A DNA stretch of 64,000 nt from Pedobacter petrophilus (lineage in GTDB: Bacteria; Bacteroidota; Bacteroidia; Sphingobacteriales; Sphingobacteriaceae), in assembly GCF_009674725.1 (NCBI RefSeq), contig NZ_WKKH01000001.1, positions 186,001 through 250,000 of the forward strand, read 5' to 3'. Shown one piece after another: positions 49,502-58,619 of this stretch (position 1 is its first letter; each line of letters opens with the position of its first letter). The position numbers and the translations under genes were made by a program. Under the pieces are notes generated by a model. That model was not told the origin of the DNA. It made no database searches and saw only the letters and a program-made list of their open reading frames with translations.

Positions 49502-50722
49502 ATGAATAACGCTGGTCAAGTCACCTACATCAAAGAAAAGAATCAAAAAATTGCGACGATCTTAGCCTTCGCTTTAATTCCATTATCGGGCTTTGCAACA
49601 GATATTTATATCCCGTCACTACCTACAATGGCTGGAGAAATGCATGTGAGCAGTATTCAGGTTCAGCTCACCCTTAGCATTTTTCTCATCAGTTACGGCG
49701 TATCTCAACTATTTATAGGAAGTATTTTAGATAGTTTCGGAAGGTATAAAATCGGAGTTTATGCACTGTTGATTTTTGCTGCGGCAAGCCTTGTTATCGC
49801 AACTACCCATAATATATACCTGATTTATTTAATGCGTGTAATTCATGGTTTAACAGTTGGTGGAATTGTGGTTGCGAAACGTGCTTATTTCGTCGACTTG
49901 TTTGAAGGCGATCAGCTGAAGCATTATTTGAGTTTGTTTTCTATAATCTGGTCAACCGGACCCATCATTGCACCTTTCGTCGGCGGGTATTTGCAAGCGG
50001 CCTTCGGCTGGGAATCCAACTTCTATTTTTTAGCAGGTTTCGCTCTTGTTTTTGCCTTGCTCGAATTCCTTTTTAGCGGGGAAACATTAAAACATTTTAC
50101 AGATTTCCAAGTGAAAAAAATTACTAATATCTACCTCACGATGATTAAAACAACCAGTTTTACGTTAGGAATCGTAATGCTGGGGCTGGCTTACTGTATG
50201 GTGATGGTTTATAACATGACCGGGCCTTTTATTATTGAGCACGAATTGAAATTCTCTCCGGTAATAGCGGGTTATAGTTCCCTTGTTTTGGGTTTCGCCT
50301 GGATGGTGGGTGGCTTTATTGGCAAAGCGACTATTAATCGTCCGTTCTTTAACCGCCTGGCTATTAATTCAGCCTTGCAACTCGTTTTTGTAATCTTAAT
50401 GATTTTGAGTCTGAATTTTATCAGCAATTTATATTCCCTAATTTTCTTTGCTTTTATCATTCATATCGGAGCCGGATATACTTTCAATAATTACTTTACC
50501 TTCTGTTTGAGTCAATTTCCAAAAAATGCTGGCATAGCGGGCGGTTTAACTGGTGGAATTACTTATGTTATTGTTTCTTTTTTAAGTTATGGAATTGTGA
50601 ATTTTTTCCCCGCAAAGGATGAACGCAATTTGAGTTACAGCTACCTGGTGATGATTTTACTTTCCGGCCTGATTATGTTTTTGATTATGAAAACGAAAAA
50701 GACTGACGAAAAGCTGGCTTAA
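49502..50722 (+). CDS. Bcr/CflA-type MFS multidrug transporter
   Basis: 406 residues with twelve predicted membrane helices. The first helix carries the Bcr/CflA pattern PLSGFATDIYIPSLPTMAGE, followed by motif A between helices 2 and 3 (GSILDSFGRYKIGVYALL) and an antiporter-like RVIHGLTVGGIVVAKRAYFV. It should export drugs or other small molecules by proton antiport in the inner membrane; bicyclomycin and sulfonamides are substrates of relatives, but none can be assigned here. It converges with the TonB-receptor gene at 50876 over a hairpin-rich gap. Confidence 0.92.
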   Translation: MNNAGQVTYIKEKNQKIATILAFALIPLSGFATDIYIPSLPTMAGEMHVSSIQVQLTLSIFLISYGVSQLFIGSILDSFGRYKIGVYALLIFAAASLVIATTHNIYLIYLMRVIHGLTVGGIVVAKRAYFVDLFEGDQLKHYLSLFSIIWSTGPIIAPFVGGYLQAAFGWESNFYFLAGFALVFALLEFLFSGETLKHFTDFQVKKITNIYLTMIKTTSFTLGIVMLGLAYCMVMVYNMTGPFIIEHELKFSPVIAGYSSLVLGFAWMVGGFIGKATINRPFFNRLAINSALQLVFVILMILSLNFISNLYSLIFFAFIIHIGAGYTFNNYFTFCLSQFPKNAGIAGGLTGGITYVIVSFLSYGIVNFFPAKDERNLSYSYLVMILLSGLIMFLIMKTKKTDEKLA

Positions 50723-50752
50723 CTGCTGAGGAAGCACATTGGATGTTTTTAG

Positions 50753-50875
50753 GCGGATTAAAAATCCGCAGCAATCAGGGTATGAGATCAAAAATCTCGA
50801 CCAACTTTTAGTTTTAACGGTTAGTCGGTATTTTTAATCCCGTTTGATTTAACTAAGGATTTTCAATCCCTGAAA
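50753..50875. repeat. Cluster of short hairpins with GGATT/AATCC arms
   Basis: GCGGATT-aaa-AATCCGC (50753-50769) and GAGAT-caaaa-ATCTC (50784-50798) are perfect hairpins. They are followed by two more GGTATT/AATCCC and GGATT/AATCCC pairs up to 50875. They lie between two converging genes and may stop transcription from both sides, or be a palindromic repeat element. Confidence 0.5.
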
Positions 50876-53302
50876 TTACTTGATTCTATTCTCTTCATCA
50901 GTTACACTTGTATTTCGGTTACGAGTGGCTTTAATCGCACTGCTACCGAAAGCGTAACCCAGGCTTATTCTGAAAATTCTGGTTTCCTGTTTCTGGATTA
51001 GGTTATAATTTAAGTTCGATAATGCGCTGCTGATGTTGGCCTTTCGACTGTTTAACACATCGTTCAATGCAAATTTTAAATTCAGCCTTGTATCAGGGAA
51101 GGTCTTTTTTATTCCAAAATCGATTCCATAATAAGGTTTGATGGCATATGTTCCGTAGATCTGAGCAGAGATAAAATCGGCAGAAATTTCTGCCGACAAT
51201 GTTGGAGTGATGATAAAGTTCTGGTTGCTATTTATGGAAAAGGTTACCTTTTTCCGATCATAAGCCAGGCCCGCTAAACTTGCAGATCGCGTTAGATTGT
51301 AATTGCTGGTAACGGTGTTATCCATGGTCCAGAATTTGGAAATTGTAGTGGGATAGCCAATGGTTAGATTGTAAGAGGAGCGTTCATCCAGGTTTTGAAC
51401 AGTTTGATACAATGTTTTCTCCTCGTTGTCTGGAAGAAATACATCAAGGATTAGATTATCAGTATGGCTATAGCCCAGTGTAATATTCAGCGTTTTATTG
51501 TGGTTGTAAGAGAGCTCGAACGCGTGAGTGTATTGTGGATTTAAAAAGGGATTTCCTTGCGCAAAGGTATAAAGGTCTACGAAGTAAACGAATGGATTAA
51601 GTGATTTGTAATCTGGCCGGTCTATCCTTCTGCTATAAGAAAAGCCGATGGTATGAAGCGCTGATAATTTTTGACTCACAATAAGGTTCGGAAAAAAATT
51701 CAGGTAGCTCCGTTTAACTATTTTTTGCTCGCTGATGGAATTGCCTTCCGAGTTGGTTTGCTCAGCCCTTAAGCCAATTTCAATACCGGTAGACTTGAAC
51801 TCCTGTTTAAAATTAGCATAGGCCGCATTGATATTCTCTTTATAAATAAAACGATTACTTCTGGTTGGGTCATTTTGCCATCGCGAGTCTGCAAAGTTTT
51901 CAAATTTAAAATCATTATCTGTACTTACCCAACTGGTTTTTAAACCTAAATCAAGTTTAGTTTTAGGTGTTAAGGGGAGTGAATAGTCGAGTTTTGCAGC
52001 TTTAATTTTAACTGATGACGGGGTCGAATTCCGAAAGGTTAAGGGCGCTCTGTAGGAACTTCCGTTTCCGGTGGAAAAATAATTGTTGTATACCGTATTT
52101 TCTTCACTTCGATAGTGCGCATAATCAACATCAGCGGAGAGTTCCTGTCCGAGTGTATCAATTACAGATTTATAATTCAGGTTATAAGCCTGGTTTCTAT
52201 ATTTATTAGCGGAGGGACTTTCAGCGATGATGCTCGAATCAGCCTTTGTAAAGCTTGAACCGATATTAGTTAAACCATCTGAATGATCATGGCCATTATT
52301 AAAATAACCACTGGTAAGCATGCCTATGGTATTTTTATCATTCAAAAAATAGTCAATTCCAGCTTTATAACTGTTGTTGTGGGTTGATTGGTTTTGTGTA
52401 CTAAACTGTTGAAAGAACGTATTTGATATACCGTCATTTACAATTCTTTCGATCTCTAAATTTTCAGGTGCTTTATTATTGTTATTATTCAGGCTGCCAA
52501 AAATGTTTACGTTTTTATTCCTGTGGTTTAGCGAAATTCCAATATTACTTTTTGCCTGTTTTCCATAACCAAAACCTCCATCCAGGTTTCCATTGGTGCC
52601 GAAGCTGGCGTTTTTCTTTAAACGGATATCAATTATTCCGGCGCTGCCTGCTGCATCGTATTTGGATGATGGGTTGGTAATTAAAGAAATGGCTTTTATT
52701 TCATTCCCATTTAATGATTTCAACAACGTTGCCAATTGTTCGCTGGAAAGAAAGGTAGATTTTCCATTTATCAGAACGTTGACACCAGATTTACCACGCA
52801 CACTGATTGTTCCTTCCTGGTTTACCGAAACCCCGGGCATTTTTGCTAAAATCTCGAGTGCATTGCTACCTGTGGAAACCAGGCTATTCTCTACGTTCAT
52901 CACCGTTCGATCGTTAAATCTTTCAATCACCGGTTTTTTTCTGGCAATAGTTACACTACCTAAATCGTTGTGAATCGTTTGAATAATAATGTTCCTTACC
53001 ACGTGTTGTATGCTATCGCTGATTTGAAACTTTGCTTCCGCGGGGCGATAACCTAATGAAGTGATCTGTAAAGTGTACTGACCCGATTTGAGCTCATCAA
53101 AATGAAATTTCCCATACTCATCAGTTAGGGTAATTTTTAAAAAAGAAGAATCGTTTATTGTAGATAGTTTCACGGAAGCAGCAACCGGATTCTGCAAATC
53201 ATTTAGAATCGTACCCGAAATGATGCCTGCTTTGTTTTGCGCCCAGGCAGTAGAAATATGAAATAAAGAGATGTAAACGAAAAGCGTTAAAATAGATTTC
53301 AT
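50876..53302 (-). CDS. TonB-dependent-receptor-like outer-membrane protein (OMP_b-brl_3 type)
   Basis: 808 residues with a signal peptide (MKSILTLFVYISLFHISTAW). A CarboxypepD_reg domain (about 25-105, SGTILNDLQNPVAASVKLST, ITSLGYRPAE) precedes a plug-like domain (about 120-230, LEILAKMPGVSVNQEGTISV, RGKSGVNVLINGK) and a long barrel ending in FRISLGYAFGSSAIKA plus a short polar tail. No TonB box was recognised. Such receptors bind and import an unknown ligand; no SusD or GLPGLI gene is adjacent. A single-gene unit. Confidence 0.88.
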   Translation of the reverse strand: MKSILTLFVYISLFHISTAWAQNKAGIISGTILNDLQNPVAASVKLSTINDSSFLKITLTDEYGKFHFDELKSGQYTLQITSLGYRPAEAKFQISDSIQHVVRNIIIQTIHNDLGSVTIARKKPVIERFNDRTVMNVENSLVSTGSNALEILAKMPGVSVNQEGTISVRGKSGVNVLINGKSTFLSSEQLATLLKSLNGNEIKAISLITNPSSKYDAAGSAGIIDIRLKKNASFGTNGNLDGGFGYGKQAKSNIGISLNHRNKNVNIFGSLNNNNNKAPENLEIERIVNDGISNTFFQQFSTQNQSTHNNSYKAGIDYFLNDKNTIGMLTSGYFNNGHDHSDGLTNIGSSFTKADSSIIAESPSANKYRNQAYNLNYKSVIDTLGQELSADVDYAHYRSEENTVYNNYFSTGNGSSYRAPLTFRNSTPSSVKIKAAKLDYSLPLTPKTKLDLGLKTSWVSTDNDFKFENFADSRWQNDPTRSNRFIYKENINAAYANFKQEFKSTGIEIGLRAEQTNSEGNSISEQKIVKRSYLNFFPNLIVSQKLSALHTIGFSYSRRIDRPDYKSLNPFVYFVDLYTFAQGNPFLNPQYTHAFELSYNHNKTLNITLGYSHTDNLILDVFLPDNEEKTLYQTVQNLDERSSYNLTIGYPTTISKFWTMDNTVTSNYNLTRSASLAGLAYDRKKVTFSINSNQNFIITPTLSAEISADFISAQIYGTYAIKPYYGIDFGIKKTFPDTRLNLKFALNDVLNSRKANISSALSNLNYNLIQKQETRIFRISLGYAFGSSAIKATRNRNTSVTDEENRIK

Positions 53303-53479
53303 AGTGAAATTTGAGAGATGATTAGCTATTGACCAGTAGGTTACCCTGGCAAAACTAATGGAATAGATCTCCGCTAATTTCTTTTTAACACTGTTTAACG
53401 GTAATTAACAAATTTTCACAGTTACCAATAGATTACATCAATAGCCCAAATAGAAATGTAAATACAGGCTGGGTGGGCA

Positions 53480-54217
53480 TTATTTTATTTTAAGATAGGT
53501 GCCCGCTAAGGTTGCATTGAATCCGAATTCACATTCGCTCAACTGATTCGGGTTGCCATCACTAATGATCAGAAAACCATTATAAAAGCGGACCTCAAAT
53601 TTACAGGATTTGTTAACTTCAATAACGAATTGATTGTTTTTTAAAATAGCCGTTCCGGAGGCATCTGCAATATTTCTCCCTGGATCATGGGTAACCGAGC
53701 CAATATCATAAGCATAGGAACTGCCTGTTAATTTGCGGATGGTAATGCTCCCCTGATAACCTTTTTCTCCATACTGATAATGATATTTTCCTGCCAGCTG
53801 ATTGGGTTGGGCTGGTGAAAAAAATTCGGGTTTAAGAGCTTGATTGTTTTTAATGGTTAACGTAGCAGAATAACTGGTGTCAGATTTGGTAGCCGACCAG
53901 TTCCCTTTCAACTGATTGCCTTTGAGTGTAGCATAAATGCTTCCGCTTACATTTCCGTTTTTCTCAAATTCGTGCAGCGAATATTGATTTTGATCACTCA
54001 CCTCACCAATAATTTTTATTGGTGTTTTTGCCTTGGTATTTAAATACCTGATGTGACCTAAAATGATGTTGTTTGAAATGGAAATATTTAATTCGACAGG
54101 AATTTTTTTATTAATAAATCCGGTTAAAGTATAATTAGGTATGCGATTACTTTGCCGGGCATGGCAAACGCCAATACAGAGGCCAAGAACAATAATTATG
54201 GTTTTTAGAATACGCAT
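53480..54217 (-). CDS. Secreted protein of unknown function
   Basis: 245 residues with a signal peptide (MRILKTIIIVLGLCIGVCHA). The mature part is beta-rich and seems to fall into two related halves: SIYATLKGNQLKGNWSATKS near 95 and GSITIRKLTGSSYAYDIGSV near 165. Two cysteines near the C-terminus (KSCKFEV, LSECEFG) could form a disulfide. No family is recognised; the pattern recalls small envelope lipocalin-like proteins. A terminator of pepF lies just upstream, so it has its own promoter. Confidence 0.65.
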   Translation of the reverse strand: MRILKTIIIVLGLCIGVCHARQSNRIPNYTLTGFINKKIPVELNISISNNIILGHIRYLNTKAKTPIKIIGEVSDQNQYSLHEFEKNGNVSGSIYATLKGNQLKGNWSATKSDTSYSATLTIKNNQALKPEFFSPAQPNQLAGKYHYQYGEKGYQGSITIRKLTGSSYAYDIGSVTHDPGRNIADASGTAILKNNQFVIEVNKSCKFEVRFYNGFLIISDGNPNQLSECEFGFNATLAGTYLKIK

Positions 54218-54241
54218 CGATATTTTTTTTTTAAAAATAGA

Positions 54242-54268
54242 AAAGTCACGGTTAATTGCCGTGACTTT
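54242..54268 (-). terminator. Terminator after the oligoendopeptidase gene
   Basis: AAAGTCACGG and CCGTGACTTT form a perfect 10-bp stem over a 7-nt loop. On the minus strand it is followed by TTCTATTTTT. It lies 112 bp past the pepF-like stop and just before the next gene's start region. Confidence 0.75.
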
Positions 54269-54379
54269 ATCAATATAAATTTAGGAACTTTTTAAGTTTT
54301 AATTCAGATAATTTTATGGAACGTGGAGACACGAACTTTATCTAAAATCTATAAATCTTTTTAAATGGTTACTTAAGAA

Positions 54380-56086
54380 TTAGCCTAACTTTTCTAACTC
54401 TTCTTTCACAAATTGCGCCAGTTCTTTCACGTAATCTGCACTGAAATCGAATTTAATTCCTGCCGTTTCGTAAATTTCATTAATTGGTTTGGTATAACCT
54501 AAAGATAGTGCCGCAAGGTATTGATCTAAAGCCTGGCCTGGATTTTCTTTGTAATTTTTCCAAACGGCAATAGCGCCTAACTGCGCAATGGCATATTCGA
54601 TATAATAAAAAGGAACTTCGAATAAATGCAGTTGTTTTTGCCAGCCGTTACCAAATTGTTGCTGTAAATCATCCCAGTTAGCGAAACCTGCACCAAAACG
54701 ATTAAAAATTTGTTTAAAAGTTTCTTCGCGATCAGCTGCAGTGTGGTCTGGATTGGTATAAATCCAATGTTGAAACTGATCAATTACGGCAACCCAGGGC
54801 AAAGTTTTTAAAACATCAGCAAGTTGTTCTCTCTTTGCACGGATAAGATCTTCCTCATTGTCAAAATAAACATCCCATTTATCCATAGAAATTAATTCCA
54901 TACTCATAGAAGCTAATTCAGCAACTTCTGACGGGCAGTGTTTAAAATCGTTTAATTCCAGGTTTGCTGTTAAAAAGGTATGAATGGCATGTCCGCCTTC
55001 GTGCACCATGGTCGTTAAATCGCGAAGCGAGTTTGCAGAATTCATAAAGATGAAAGGCGCACCTGTTTCTGCTAAGGGATAGTTATACCCGCCTGGTGCT
55101 TTACCTTTTCTACTTTCCACATCGAAAAGGTTATTGGCTTTCATACTCGCCAATTTAACACCTAGTTTCTCATCAATGGCATTAAAACACGCAATGCTTT
55201 TGTCAATTAACTCCTCTCCGTTATTGAATGGCTTTAAAGCCGCTTTTCCGCTTACACTTACTTCCAGATCCCAGGGTTTTAAAACCTCCAGACCTAAAGC
55301 TTCCCGGCGCTTTTCTGCCTGTTCTTTTAAGATAGGAACGATCTCTTTTTCAATTGCATTGGCAAAATCATAACAATCCTGAGGTGTATAATCAAAACGA
55401 CCAAGTGCCTGGAACATGTAATCACGGTAGTTCTCAAAACCTGCATTTAAGGCAACATGATTGCGCAATTGAATGAGTTCATCGAACAGGATATTCAAAT
55501 CATCTTTATCAATTAGGCGACGTTGCTGAATGGTTTTCCAGGCATTTTCGCGAACCTCACGGTTTAAATCTTTAATAAAAACAGAAGCCTGTTCAAGTGT
55601 GTATTCCTGGCCGTTAATTTCCACACTCATGGCGCCGGTAATGCCCTGATATTTTTGTTGCTTTACTTGTAACTGGGTAAACAATTCAATGTTTTCTTCG
55701 CGGTAAATTTCTAAAGCTTTTTTTATTGCCCTGCTGTAAACAAAGAATTTCTCTTTATCCAGGTCGTCCATAAAAGGACTTTCTACAAATTTTTTGTTTA
55801 GCGCATTGGATAGGGGAGAGATTTTTGGTTCAATTTCTTCAGCAAAATACTGGAAGTTTTTAACCAATTCTTCGTTAGCTGTATCGCAACTCATTTTAAT
55901 GTAGCGCCATGCAAAATCTTCTTCAAGCGCAGCTTCTAGTTCAGAACGGTCTTTTAACCATTGCTCCAATTCTTCCACACTATTAATTTCTCTGTTTTGC
56001 AATTCTGTAAAAAGTGGTTCAAGGCTTTCCCAGGTAATGGTTAAATCCCGGGGAATATATGTTCTAGGTTTCTTATTAATTATCAT
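54380..56086 (-). CDS. M3 family oligoendopeptidase (PepF-like)
   Basis: 568 residues of the M3 (thimet/oligopeptidase F) zinc peptidase family, all-helical and cytoplasmic. The zinc site is HEGGH (H362, E363, H366) in TTMVHEGGHAIHTFLT, and the third ligand lies in the following helix region (CPSEVAELASMSMELI). The N-terminal helical domain is complete; there is no signal peptide. It should degrade short peptides. A single-gene unit with a terminator. Confidence 0.93.
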   Translation of the reverse strand: MIINKKPRTYIPRDLTITWESLEPLFTELQNREINSVEELEQWLKDRSELEAALEEDFAWRYIKMSCDTANEELVKNFQYFAEEIEPKISPLSNALNKKFVESPFMDDLDKEKFFVYSRAIKKALEIYREENIELFTQLQVKQQKYQGITGAMSVEINGQEYTLEQASVFIKDLNREVRENAWKTIQQRRLIDKDDLNILFDELIQLRNHVALNAGFENYRDYMFQALGRFDYTPQDCYDFANAIEKEIVPILKEQAEKRREALGLEVLKPWDLEVSVSGKAALKPFNNGEELIDKSIACFNAIDEKLGVKLASMKANNLFDVESRKGKAPGGYNYPLAETGAPFIFMNSANSLRDLTTMVHEGGHAIHTFLTANLELNDFKHCPSEVAELASMSMELISMDKWDVYFDNEEDLIRAKREQLADVLKTLPWVAVIDQFQHWIYTNPDHTAADREETFKQIFNRFGAGFANWDDLQQQFGNGWQKQLHLFEVPFYYIEYAIAQLGAIAVWKNYKENPGQALDQYLAALSLGYTKPINEIYETAGIKFDFSADYVKELAQFVKEELEKLG

Positions 56087-56151
56087 AATATTTTATAATT
56101 ATTGAATGACAGAATCTTGAGGGAGTGAATGCAAAATGTACATTCAAAATG

Positions 56152-57012
56152 CTATCCTTTATATCTAATGTACGCGTCAATTAAAAAGCAAATGGCAAAC
56201 ACAACAGATGCATATCCATTTAAGGTTTGAAATGCCCTGTTTACTTTACTAATATCGTTTGGTTTTACCAGCATATGTTGATAAACAAGCATGGAGCAGA
56301 AAAATACAACTCCCACATAATAGACCCAGCTAAATTCGGTAAAGAACACGGGTAAAATAACGCAGGTTGCAGAAAGCACATGCAGTAAAACCGATACGTT
56401 CAAAGCATTTTTAATGCCAAGAGCCGATGGAATGGAGTGCAATTTTTCTTCGCGATCGAAATCTTCATCCTGTAAAGCGTAAATAATGTCGAAGCCGCTT
56501 ACCCAAAATAATACGGTAAATGAATATAAAACAGGTACCAACGCAAAGTGGCCAGTTACTGCAATGTAGGCGCCAATAGGGGCGAGGGCGAGGCCAAGAC
56601 CCAGTACCAGGTGGCAAAGTGCTGTAAACCTTTTGGTGTAGCTATAAAACAAAACTACGAACAAGGCAACCGGAGATAAGTAGAAGCAGAGCGGATTAAT
56701 GAAATAGGTGGTAACCGCAAACAGCACGCAATTGGCAATGACAAAAATCAGTGCTTCATTGGCTGAAACTTTCCCGGCAGGGATATCCCGCATTTTGGTT
56801 CTTGGATTTTTTGCATCGATGTTTCGGTCAAGATACCGGTTAAATGCCATGGCAGAATTTCTGGCAAATACCATGCAAAGCAATACTAAGATAAGTTTAT
56901 ACCAGGAGAACGGATTTTCGGTAGTGGTTACACCCAGAAAAAAGCCAATCATGGCAAATGGTAATGCAAAAACCGAGTGGGCGAATAATACGAGTGAAAA
57001 GTATTTTTTCAT
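56152..57012 (-). CDS. UbiA-family polyprenyltransferase
   Basis: 286 residues with about eight membrane helices and both aspartate motifs of UbiA prenyltransferases: N58-x3-D62-x3-D66 in AFNRYLDRNIDAKNP, and YALQDEDFDREEKLHS near 180. It transfers a polyprenyl chain to an aromatic acceptor in the inner membrane. A menaquinone role is likely because ubiE/menG, which methylates the prenylated ring, is close by (57888) on the other side of engB. Whether it acts on 4-hydroxybenzoate, dihydroxynaphthoate or a futalosine-pathway acceptor cannot be told from sequence. Confidence 0.88.
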   Translation of the reverse strand: MKKYFSLVLFAHSVFALPFAMIGFFLGVTTTENPFSWYKLILVLLCMVFARNSAMAFNRYLDRNIDAKNPRTKMRDIPAGKVSANEALIFVIANCVLFAVTTYFINPLCFYLSPVALFVVLFYSYTKRFTALCHLVLGLGLALAPIGAYIAVTGHFALVPVLYSFTVLFWVSGFDIIYALQDEDFDREEKLHSIPSALGIKNALNVSVLLHVLSATCVILPVFFTEFSWVYYVGVVFFCSMLVYQHMLVKPNDISKVNRAFQTLNGYASVVFAICFLIDAYIRYKG

Positions 57013-57075
57013 TGATTGATATACGAATATTTTATGGATTAGATTTTCTATAGTAAAATGAAAATGGCTAACTGT

Positions 57076-57699
57076 CTAAAACTTTTTATATTCTGTTGGA
57101 ACAACAAAATCCTGATTGACCTCTCCAATAAATTGAAGTACATCATCTTTGCCATTTCCTTTTTCTGCTGAAGTGATAAAAGTAGCCGGAATTTCTTCAA
57201 AAAACTCGCCCAGCTTTTTCTTAAATGCTGCTACGTTTTTTTGCGTAGTGGTCATGCCTTGTTTATCAGCCTTGGTAAAAAGTAATGAAAAAGGAATTTG
57301 TTTTTCACCTAACCAATAGCAGAATTCGATATCGATTTGCTGAGGCTCTAAACGGCTGTCTATGAGCACAAAAATACACTGTAAACTTTCTCTCTTAGTG
57401 ATGTACGCACGAATGAACTTTTCCCATTTCTCTCTGCTGGTTTTAGAAACCTTGGCGTAGCCATAACCCGGTAAATCTACAATATACCACTTTTCGTTAA
57501 TGAGAAAGTGATTAATTAACTGCGTTTTGCCCGGGCGTTGTGAAGTCTTCGCTAATCCGTGCTGATTAACCAACATATTAATTAGAGAGGATTTCCCCAC
57601 ATTGGAGCGGCCAATAAATGCATATTCGGGCATTAATGGTGCCGGTAAAGCCGAAATCTGGGTGTTGCTGCAAACAAATGTTGCCGTTTTGATAACCAT
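57076..57699 (-). CDS. engB: Ribosome-biogenesis GTPase EngB (YihA/YsxC)
   Basis: A 207-residue TrmE-Era-EngA-EngB-type GTPase with G1 GRSNVGKSS (30-38), G3 DLPGYG (75-80) and G4 TKAD (about 138-141). It assists late 50S ribosomal subunit assembly and is usually essential. The ATG is 5 nt from a consensus -7 box. It is divergent from ubiE across a 188-bp region with inverted heptad arrays. Confidence 0.95.
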   Translation of the reverse strand: MVIKTATFVCSNTQISALPAPLMPEYAFIGRSNVGKSSLINMLVNQHGLAKTSQRPGKTQLINHFLINEKWYIVDLPGYGYAKVSKTSREKWEKFIRAYITKRESLQCIFVLIDSRLEPQQIDIEFCYWLGEKQIPFSLLFTKADKQGMTTTQKNVAAFKKKLGEFFEEIPATFITSAEKGNGKDDVLQFIGEVNQDFVVPTEYKKF

Positions 57700-57704
57700 A
57701 GCTG

Positions 57705-57712
57705 CAAAGGTA
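57705..57712 (-). promoter_or_regulatory. -7 box TACCTTTG 5 nt before the engB ATG
   Basis: The minus strand reads TACCTTTG-CAGCT-ATG, an exact TAnnTTTG match. The spacing predicts a leaderless or nearly leaderless engB mRNA. Confidence 0.5.
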
Positions 57713-57721
57713 GGCTTTTGA

Positions 57722-57862
57722 GTCGGAAGTCCGAAGCCTCAAGTCATTAGTCGAAACCACAAATCTACAAGAAATGTAAAGTTTAAAATAAAATACATGC
57801 CTTTGTCCTTTTACGAACTCTTGATCTTCAAGACTCCGGACTATCGACTAAAGACTTTGGAC
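57722..57862. repeat. Heptad array H7, inverted arms between divergent promoters
   Basis: Left arm: gtcggaa, gtccgaa, gcctcaa, gtcatta, gtcgaaa (57722-57756). Right arm: GAC recurs every 7 nt at 57832, 57839, 57846, 57853 and 57860, i.e. GTCNNNN on the minus strand. The two arms point toward each other across about 75 bp. The left end is 9 bp from the engB -7 box and the right end 8 bp from the ubiE -7 box. Confidence 0.75.
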
Positions 57863-57870
57863 TTTTTCCC

Positions 57871-57878
57871 TATCTTTG
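57871..57878 (+). promoter_or_regulatory. -7 box TATCTTTG for ubiE
   Basis: TATCTTTG matches TAnnTTTG, 9 nt before the ATG at 57888. It overlaps the TTG that would start a longer frame at 57876, which supports the ATG. Confidence 0.5.
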
Positions 57879-57887
57879 CCCTACATC

Positions 57888-58619
57888 ATGAATCAGAATA
57901 TTACTCCATATCAAGTAGAAGATGCAACTAAAAAAGAGCAGGTTGCAACCATGTTTAATAACATTTCGGGCACTTACGATTTTTTAAATCATTTTCTTTC
58001 CTTGGGGATTGATGTGATTTGGCGCAAAATGGCCATTAAGGAGTTAGTCTCTATTCAGCCAAGGAATATGCTCGATGTGGCTACCGGAACTGGAGACTTT
58101 GCCTTCGAAGCCATTAAAAAACTTCATCCCGAGAAAGTAATAGGTGTAGATATTTCTGAAGGGATGTTGGATGTAGCTAAAAAGAAAATCAATGAAAGAA
58201 GCTTAAATGAGACTTTCACTGTTCAACTGGGTGATTCTGAAGGCTTGCATTTTGAAGAACATACTTTTGATGCCATTACCTGTGCATATGGTGTTCGTAA
58301 CTTTGAAAACCTCGAACAAGGATTAAGAGATATGTACCGGGTATTGAAACCTAATGGAAAAATGGTGATTCTTGAGTTTTCAAAACCAAGGGTGTTTCCG
58401 GTTAAACAGCTCTATAATTTTTATTTCTCAAAGGTTACGCCATTTTTTGGGAAACTGTTTTCTAAAGACGCAAGGGCTTATACTTATTTACCAGAATCAG
58501 TTGCCGCCTTTCCGGATGGAAAAGAATTTACTCACCTGATGGAGAAAGTTGGTTTTAAAAGTACCAAACAGAGAACTTTAACGTTTGGAATTAGTTCAAT
58601 TTACGTCGGAACTAAATGA
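57888..58619 (+). CDS. ubiE: Demethylmenaquinone methyltransferase (UbiE/MenG)
   Basis: 243 residues from the ATG at 57888 (MNQNITPYQVEDATKKEQVA); a TTG at 57876 lies within the promoter. A SAM-dependent methyltransferase with motif I DVATGTGDFAFEA and the UbiE-specific pattern TCAYGVRNFENLEQGLRDMY, plus KPNGKMVILEFSKP. It adds the last methyl group to (demethyl)menaquinone. It overlaps the porT-like gene by 4 bp (ATGA), so the two are coupled; ubiE next to porT is a recurrent pair in Bacteroidota. Confidence 0.94.
   Translation: MNQNITPYQVEDATKKEQVATMFNNISGTYDFLNHFLSLGIDVIWRKMAIKELVSIQPRNMLDVATGTGDFAFEAIKKLHPEKVIGVDISEGMLDVAKKKINERSLNETFTVQLGDSEGLHFEEHTFDAITCAYGVRNFENLEQGLRDMYRVLKPNGKMVILEFSKPRVFPVKQLYNFYFSKVTPFFGKLFSKDARAYTYLPESVAAFPDGKEFTHLMEKVGFKSTKQRTLTFGISSIYVGTK

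Noticed and set aside
49327..49509. 60-codon ORF before the MFS gene
   Set aside because: It spans the MFS promoter (-7 box at 49437) and overlaps the MFS start; no domain or coding character.
51408..51415. Further TTTGATAC octamer
   Set aside because: It lies inside the TonB-receptor coding sequence, without a second half-site 10 bp away; about the number expected by chance.
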